Positions 58,490 to 64,000 of a stretch of 64,000 bases of DNA are shown here, in pieces; positions within the stretch are counted from its first letter, which is position 1, and the number at the start of each line of letters is the position of its first letter. The notes beneath the pieces were generated by a model, which did not search any database, was not told the DNA's origin, and saw only the letters and a list, made by a program, of their open reading frames with translations. The translations under genes and the position numbers were made by a program. Source of the DNA: Phragmites australis (Eukaryota > Streptophyta > Magnoliopsida > Poales > Poaceae); contig NC_084932.1 of NCBI RefSeq assembly GCF_958298935.1, forward strand, positions 2,893,501 to 2,957,500, written 5' to 3'.

Positions 58490-61400
58490 GTGTCGGCGCA
58501 TCACCGGTTCTTGTCTGAGACTGATGGTCGGTGTGTTCATCCAAGAGGCTGGCTGTCCCCAAATTTAGCTGGGGACGCCATTCTTTTGCTGGTGCTGATG
58601 CCTTATTAACTCGGAAACAGCCCCCAAAATGGGGTTATTTCAGCAGCTTCCTTCTGATAATTTGTAGCTGCTGCTGCTGCTTTGATGTGTATTTTATTCC
58701 CACTTGTTTTGGTCAGTAGCATGCTCTGTAACAATAATTCTGTATTAGTACTGGATGCTTTTAGCACACTTCATTGGAGCGTTCATCAGGAATTCAGGAT
58801 GTATCAAGGGAGATAGTTACAATTTTAATGGATTCCAGTATGGATAATTTTGGTCATATGATGAAAAAGTGTTGCTCGTATTGTGTGGTTCTTTGTTGTC
58901 CACTCCTGTCAGTATCAGAGATCAGGTTTTTGTTTGCTTCTAAGTGAGGTCTTCAGTTACGGCTTTTTTTCGCAAAGAGTAAAGCATGCAGATAACTACC
59001 ACGAGGCAATAGCAAATCTTCTATGCTATGCATGTAAGCCTGCGTCAAAATCCAGAGAAAGATTCGAAAGATTCGAAAGGGACCTCGTCTTCTAGACGCA
59101 GAGCTCTCTCTTTCTAGCGTTTGGTGAGCTGAAAAGGACGGGGTACAACACTTGCTACTCTAGTTGCTTGCGGAAAAGGAGAAAAAAAAGTTATGGATAG
59201 ATCCAAAATACATGTGTGAAGTATGTATCAGCTCAATGGGAGCCCCTTGTCTTTGAATCTTTTCATTTATCGCGCTGCATTTCTTGTGGTTTTAACCAGG
59301 GTTCAATAAATCTAAAGGCCATGTTTGGAACACAAGGTTTCTGTTTCTGTTTCAGTTTTAGTGTGAACTTAACTGTTTTTCTGTGAAACGCTATGCTCCA
59401 GACAGACAACATCATACTATTATTACAACAGATAAGCTTTCTGATGTGGGATTTGACTGAACCACCAATCTGATCTTGTTCTGATGCCATCTACCGCCCA
59501 GCAGCTTGTCAAGAATCCCTCGACTTTCCTGCTGCAATCTCTGTCTCTCTCATCTCATCCCAATTACTGGACTGAACCATCAATCCATCAGCTTTGCAAG
59601 AATCGATCGAATTTCCATGCAAGCTTGAAGGGTGAATGTCTTGAGTTCTTGATTCCCAAGCAAATCATCGATTCATGGTGGCCGTCAGTGTTAGGTAGAA
59701 ATAGAATCAAGCTAGCTCCGGATTCACAGCTGCTGTGTCCGTTTTGCATAGCCTCAAGTCTTGCTGCTGTTGGGTCTGTGATCTGTATGCAAAGCCTGAA
59801 GTCTGAAATTTTGAACTCGACTAACAGACTTGTATTACCGGTCCAACTGAAATTTGACTGGTCAGCGCTTGTTTGGATAGAGAGTGAGTGGAGCCCATCT
59901 CATTAGTTTTTTTTTCTAGAAAAAAAAACTGATGCTAGAGAAATTAATTCATTTTCTGTTCCCATTCACCCACGTGGATTAAGGTATTATTCTCGCCGTA
60001 TATATACTCCGGTACTTCCTTGTCTTAAATAGATGACGTTTAGAAATATGTACTGACAAACTTTAGAAACCTTGACTATATATATCTGCAAAAGTATTAA
60101 GATTTATGACATGAAAATAGTATTGATAGATTTGTCATGAAAAATATTTTCAAATGAGTACTTTTTCAATAATTTTAATAACAAATACTTAGAAAAAGTA
60201 ACAGTCAAAGCATGTATTTAAGACTATGTCGATGTCAAAATATCCGGTAAAAAACAAACAACGAAGTTAAGGAGACAATCAACATATGCCGCCCTTTCGA
60301 TGGCGACTGCTTGCCTTCCCCCACGTCACCAAAAATAGGATAAAAAATCGCTAACACGTACATTAACAGGGCACGACGTATTGCACTTCCGCTAACACGT
60401 GGAGCCACGTCAATGGATGTACAGTAACAGTACAGTAAATTAGAGGAGCCACGTTGGCTGTGAAATGTAGGATCACGGTGGCTCCTGAAATGTAGCATCA
60501 CCTCCTAAATTTTCATTTGCGTGCTGACGTGGCCGCTGGTCGACCCATTGACCTGGGCCCACTTGAAGAGCACTCCAGTCCTGTTCACTAGCTCGTCTTC
60601 GACCGGGGGACGATCGATCTCTAGACTCAGTAACGAGTGATACCTCGACACGACTAGATCATCATATCGAAGCTGTCTGTCTTTCGGTTTTCTTGTCTGC
60701 TCGCATGACATGAGATCGAATATTTCTTTTCACTGTGAAAAGAAACGAAGAGCCGCGGAATTATGCCGAATTAGTCACGACTTGTTTTTTGAAACGAGGT
60801 TAGTCGTGACTTTTAGTCGAGGCCAGAGGAACAAAGATTGCGAAAAAACAAAATGCGGTACTTTATTAGTTACTCGGTCATTGCGCAGGCTGGAAGGTTG
60901 CTGGGCTGGGTCTCGGTTCTGCAAGGCGTGCGTGCCTGCCCAGCGACCGTCTCCGTCCATCTTACTACCACGGTTTCGGTTAAAATTTTGTTAAAATTTC
61001 AATAAAATTTTATAAATTTTGTTAATTCTAAAGAGGAACGAAATATCTCGTTTTAGAATTTTCTTTCACTGACACGTGAGACCTATGGAGCAAATGACGA
61101 AAAATAATTGAAATTTCGATAAAATTTTACGAATTTCAATCTCTTCACTGTAAAACGAAATCAAAATCCTGCGTGCGTGCCCCCGGGCCGGTCACCGGAG
61201 CCCGCCCGTGAAGTAAAATTCCGCGCCCGCGTGCGCGTGCGCGTCCGCGTCTGCGGCCACGCGGACCGCAGCGACGCCCGCGGCCACGCGGACCTCCCGC
61301 GGCGCCCGCGTCTCCTCCTCCTCCCGCGTCGCCCGCGGCCGGTCCGTCAGGCAGCTTCGCTTTGCTGGTGCGGTGCGGGTGCGCTCAACTCGTTTTGTTT

Positions 61401-61940
61401 TACTAATTACTAATCAGTCCATGTCGCCTGCTGCGGCTGCGTAGCACGAGCTGTTGTCCATTTTTGCAGATCCCGCCCCGTGGGTCCACGGATTTGGGCC
61501 TCCTTTTCTAACCTGCTGATGTGACTCATGCATGGACATGGAACACGGTCAATTTGGATAAATTCACCCATGCATCGAATAACTAACTCCTAATATACCG
61601 TCTATTATGGGATTAATATATAGAATATGAACTCACATATCATCAATAAAACGATGGTATATAAGAAATATGATAAGTTATTTAGTGATAAATTGTGAAA
61701 TCTGGTTCGAGAGCAATTCAATTACAAAGCATCCAAAGGACCTGAACCAAAACAAACCAAAAAAATTCTAACGAAAAACCAGAAACATTCCACACCTAGA
61801 AGAACAAAATAAAGAAATATTCTCACGAGTAATATTATATTATATTACACCCAGCGGTCATGATTAGCTGAGACCCCTTCCTTCTTCCCTAAACCCCCAA
61901 AATCCATTAAATTACTAATCCACTCCCTAATGGCGCAACC
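58490..61940. other. Intergenic region
   Basis: No supported gene. The frame at 59484-59906 (140 codons, plus) has normal GC but no family I recognise and no promoter or splice context. 59300-59480 has MITE-like AT-rich sequence. A repeat of TGAAATGTAG.ATCAC occurs at 60460 and 60487. 60970-61160 is AT-rich. 61190-61350 is a GC-rich, CpG-rich patch. Nothing else is seen. Confidence 0.45.
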
Positions 61941-61946
61941 CCCATA

Positions 61947-61955
61947 CATATATAC
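61947..61955 (+). promoter_or_regulatory. Probable TATA box of the ROH1-like gene
   Basis: CATATATAC is followed by a C/T-rich leader (CTCTCCTCCCCTCCCC), 165 bases before the start codon. Confidence 0.5.
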
Positions 61956-62119
61956 GCCCTCTCCTCCCCTCCCCATCGCCATTATCACCCTTCACCACCA
62001 CCGCCTCTCCGGCGCAAGCAAACTCACAAAAACGTCTCCTTGATTCGGCCATGCGCCCGCTAACCTGCTAAGCCGAAGGCTCCCCTTGCATTCCTACTCC
62101 GGCGACCTCGCCGCCGACC

Positions 62120-63355
62120 ATGCCGGCGATGGACTACCAAGGCTCCTCCTCGTCTTCCCACTCCACCCCGTTCTCCTCCTTTGGTCGCTCGATTATGTCT
62201 CTCCGCCGCGACAGCCCCGCCGCCGCGGGGTCTCCGGCCATGCCGTCCGGCGAGGAGGCCGACCTCGACGAGTTCCAGCGCCACGTGGCGGCGCACCTAG
62301 CGGAGCTGAGAGGCGGCGGCGGCGGGGAGGAGTTTCTGTCCATCGCGTGGATCCGGCGGCTGCTGGAGGCGTTCCTCGTGTGCCAGGAGGAGTTCCGGGT
62401 GGTGGTGGCGGAGGCGCGGCGCCGCGGGGCGCTCCCGCCGCCCGCGGAGAAGCTGGTGGCGGAGTTCGGCGAGCGCGCGGTGAAGGCGCTCGACGTCTGC
62501 AACACCGCGCGCGACGGGGTGGACCAGGCGCGCCGGTGGGAGCGCCTCGCGGGCATCGCGGCGTCCGTGCTGCTCGCGCCCGGGGAGATCCACGAGGGGC
62601 AGCTCCTCCGCGCGCGGAAGGCTCTCTCGGACCTGTCGGTCCTCCTCATCGACGACGCCGCGGCCGCCGCGGGGGGCGGGGGCGGCGTTGCGTCGTTCCT
62701 CGCCTCGCACCGCAACCGCTCCTTCGGCCGCGCGCGGGCGTCTCCCTCCCGCGCCGCGTCCCTCGCCTCCTCATCCTCCCAGTTCCGCTCGCTCTCGTGG
62801 AGCGTGTCCCGCACGTGGTCGGCGGCACGGCAGCTGCAGGCCATCGGCGCCGGCCTGGCCGCGCCACGCGCGCACGAGGCCTCGGGCCTCGCCGCGCCGG
62901 TCTACGCCATGGGCTGCCTGCTCCACCTCGCCGTGTGGGCGCTCGTCGCCGCCGTCCCGTGCCCGGACCGCGGTGGGGCGTTCCAGGCGCACCACCTCCC
63001 CGCAGCACCGCCGCGCGCGGCGTTCCCTTGGGCGCCGCCACTCCTCGCGCTCCAAGAACGCCTCACCGAGGAGGGGAAGCGCAAGGACCGGCGCAATTCT
63101 TGCGGCCTGCTCAAGGAAATCCACGCGCTGGAGAAGTGCGTGCAGAGGCTCGCAGAGGCAATCGACGCGGCCCCCATCCCGCTCACGGGTGAGCGGGATG
63201 CCGAGGTGCGGGAGGCTGCAGCCGAGCTGGCCGCCGTGTGCGCCGCCATGAGGGAGGGGCTCGAGCCGCTGGAGAGACAGGTCCGGGAGGTCTTCCACCG
63301 CATCGTGCGCAGCCGCATGGAAGGCCTCGACTCGCCAATGCTCAACGGTGATTGA
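62120..63355 (+). CDS. ROH1: ROH1-like protein (DUF793 family)
   Basis: This is a single-exon, 411-residue protein. A Ser-rich N terminus MDYQGSSSSSHSTPFSSFGR is followed by EADLDEFQRHVAAHLAEL and then an all-helical body. WIRRLLEAFLVCQEEFR and the helix-forming region with KALDVCNTARDGVDQARRW (about 135-153) are hallmarks of ROH1/BYPASS-type plant proteins. SLSWSVSRTWSAARQLQAIG and the hydrophobic segment VYAMGCLLHLAVWALVAAVPC (about 258-278) follow. Arabidopsis ROH1 binds exocyst subunit EXO70A1 and is linked to secretion and seed mucilage; the role here is by homology. Coding GC is very high, as for many single-exon grass genes. The first ATG (62120) was chosen; the one at 62129 is an alternative. 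Confidence 0.88.
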   Translation: MPAMDYQGSSSSSHSTPFSSFGRSIMSLRRDSPAAAGSPAMPSGEEADLDEFQRHVAAHLAELRGGGGGEEFLSIAWIRRLLEAFLVCQEEFRVVVAEARRRGALPPPAEKLVAEFGERAVKALDVCNTARDGVDQARRWERLAGIAASVLLAPGEIHEGQLLRARKALSDLSVLLIDDAAAAAGGGGGVASFLASHRNRSFGRARASPSRAASLASSSSQFRSLSWSVSRTWSAARQLQAIGAGLAAPRAHEASGLAAPVYAMGCLLHLAVWALVAAVPCPDRGGAFQAHHLPAAPPRAAFPWAPPLLALQERLTEEGKRKDRRNSCGLLKEIHALEKCVQRLAEAIDAAPIPLTGERDAEVREAAAELAAVCAAMREGLEPLERQVREVFHRIVRSRMEGLDSPMLNGD

Positions 63356-64000
63356 GCCATCAAGATCTCACCTTTGCTCGCGCAATGTGGTGGTGATAGG
63401 TAGCTCTCCTGTTCTTGGTTTTTTCTTCGCTTGTGATCTAGTGATAGTAGATATTAGTAAGTATGAAATGTGTATCCTTCTGTAAAGGGTTACAGAAAGG
63501 GAAAAGGAAAGGTTCCATCTTTGTGTAAAGATGATTCCTTATTCCCATGTTTTGATACTACATTTGGTGTATATCATCGCGTTTTTGTTAGTCATGTACT
63601 TGTGTGTGGCTAATTCTTGAGTAACTTGTGTTCGGAAGATCTGTGAGGTCACTTTGGAAATGTGATGCTCATCTGAATGCTAACAGGAAAGGAGAAAACA
63701 TCAGAAAGAATTTCAATTATAATTTAACTTTGTGGCGTTTTGGCTTTAGATTAGATTATTCACATTATGCTATTTCGATCTATGCCAATCCGGAGGCTCA
63801 CTTAGGCCCTTGTTCTTGTTGCAGTAATGCTGTTATTTGTGGCTAGCCAGTTTTTTCAATGTTCTATATTGGTTCGTCGAATGCATAATTTGGTTGTGTC
63901 TCAATCTGGCAACATGTCTATGAGTGATATATAGTCGGTTGCTCATACGCATGATGAATTGGACTTGTGTACTATTGCTATATTTATGAGTTGCAAAGAG
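63356..64000. other. 3' region of the ROH1-like gene and flank
   Basis: The 3' untranslated region starts after 63355. No further gene is seen; the 63628-63846 frame has no recognisable content. Confidence 0.5.

Noticed and set aside
59484..59906. 140-codon plus-strand frame
   Set aside because: No recognised domain, no TATA box, leader or splice pattern; left as unassigned.
62086..63192. 368-codon Arg/Gly-rich frame overlapping ROH1, and other long frames on both strands there
   Set aside because: Shadows produced by very high GC; only the 62120 frame shows a known family.

Overview
The window looks like nuclear DNA of a grass (Poaceae). Genes are short, dispersed and intron-bearing, with GC-rich first exons and AT-rich introns. 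They sit in a matrix of Gypsy, Copia, CACTA, Mutator, hAT, Harbinger and Helitron debris of the kind common in grasses. No bacterial, viral or organellar gene organisation, CRISPR array or operon is visible. I could not fix the species.

Genes that look intact: (1) minus strand 16521-19906, a four-exon gene for the mitochondrial cytochrome b-c1 hinge subunit (QCR6 type), whose ATG is split by the first intron; (2) plus strand 27209-28629, a complete 377-residue actin with a leader intron and TATA box; (3) minus strand 30667-30933, a 56-residue membrane-type protein in two coding exons that I do not recognise; (4) plus strand 40056-41351, a single-exon trihelix transcription factor; (5) plus strand 47077-49316, a five-exon NADPH-dependent reductase of the isoflavone reductase/PCBER family; (6) plus strand 62120-63355, a single-exon ROH1/DUF793 protein.

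Broken or partial genes: an RBR E3-ligase-like exon (2965-3143, minus), a FAR1/FHY3-type MULE-derived pseudogene (33560-35560, minus), an IspF first-exon fragment (46212-46510, plus), a Tubby-like protein 3' exon with a premature stop (57728-58481, plus), and a GC-rich relic split by a Copia insertion (50700-52590).

Mobile elements with defined ends: a 4135-bp Gypsy element (3581-7715, TSD ACATG) with decayed gag, no pol and a spliced antisense gene; a Copia solo LTR (17901-18600, TSD AAAGA) inside a QCR6 intron; a Helitron (20411-20769); hAT-like elements (22167-22703, 44670-45355); a 1078-bp inverted-repeat element (24866-25943); three Harbinger-type MITEs (15869-16285, 45597-45932, 52935-53201); an internally deleted Copia (50975-52236, TSD CCCTG); and a Mutator-like element (53576-55333, 9-bp TSD ATGCCTAGA). 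A CACTA element with a decayed Ulp1-protease gene (11541 to about 14450), a long hairpin (14623-15503) and CACTA subterminal repeats (55680-57040) have less certain limits.

Layout: 1-9600 is AT-rich sequence split by the Gypsy element, possibly one minus-strand gene whose 5' exon is near 9300-9600. 9.6-16 kb is transposon debris; 16.5-20.1 kb is QCR6; 20.3-26.2 kb is small elements; 26.2-31.7 kb holds actin and the small-protein gene; 31.7-37.8 kb is intergenic with the FAR1 relic; 37.8-43.5 kb is the trihelix locus with duplicated 3' sequence; 43.5-47 kb is nested small elements; 47-49.3 kb is the reductase; 49.9-58.5 kb is a dense nest of insertions; 58.5-64 kb is intergenic sequence plus ROH1. 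The genes are ordinary housekeeping and regulatory genes with no evident shared pathway. I found no convincing new multi-gene system.
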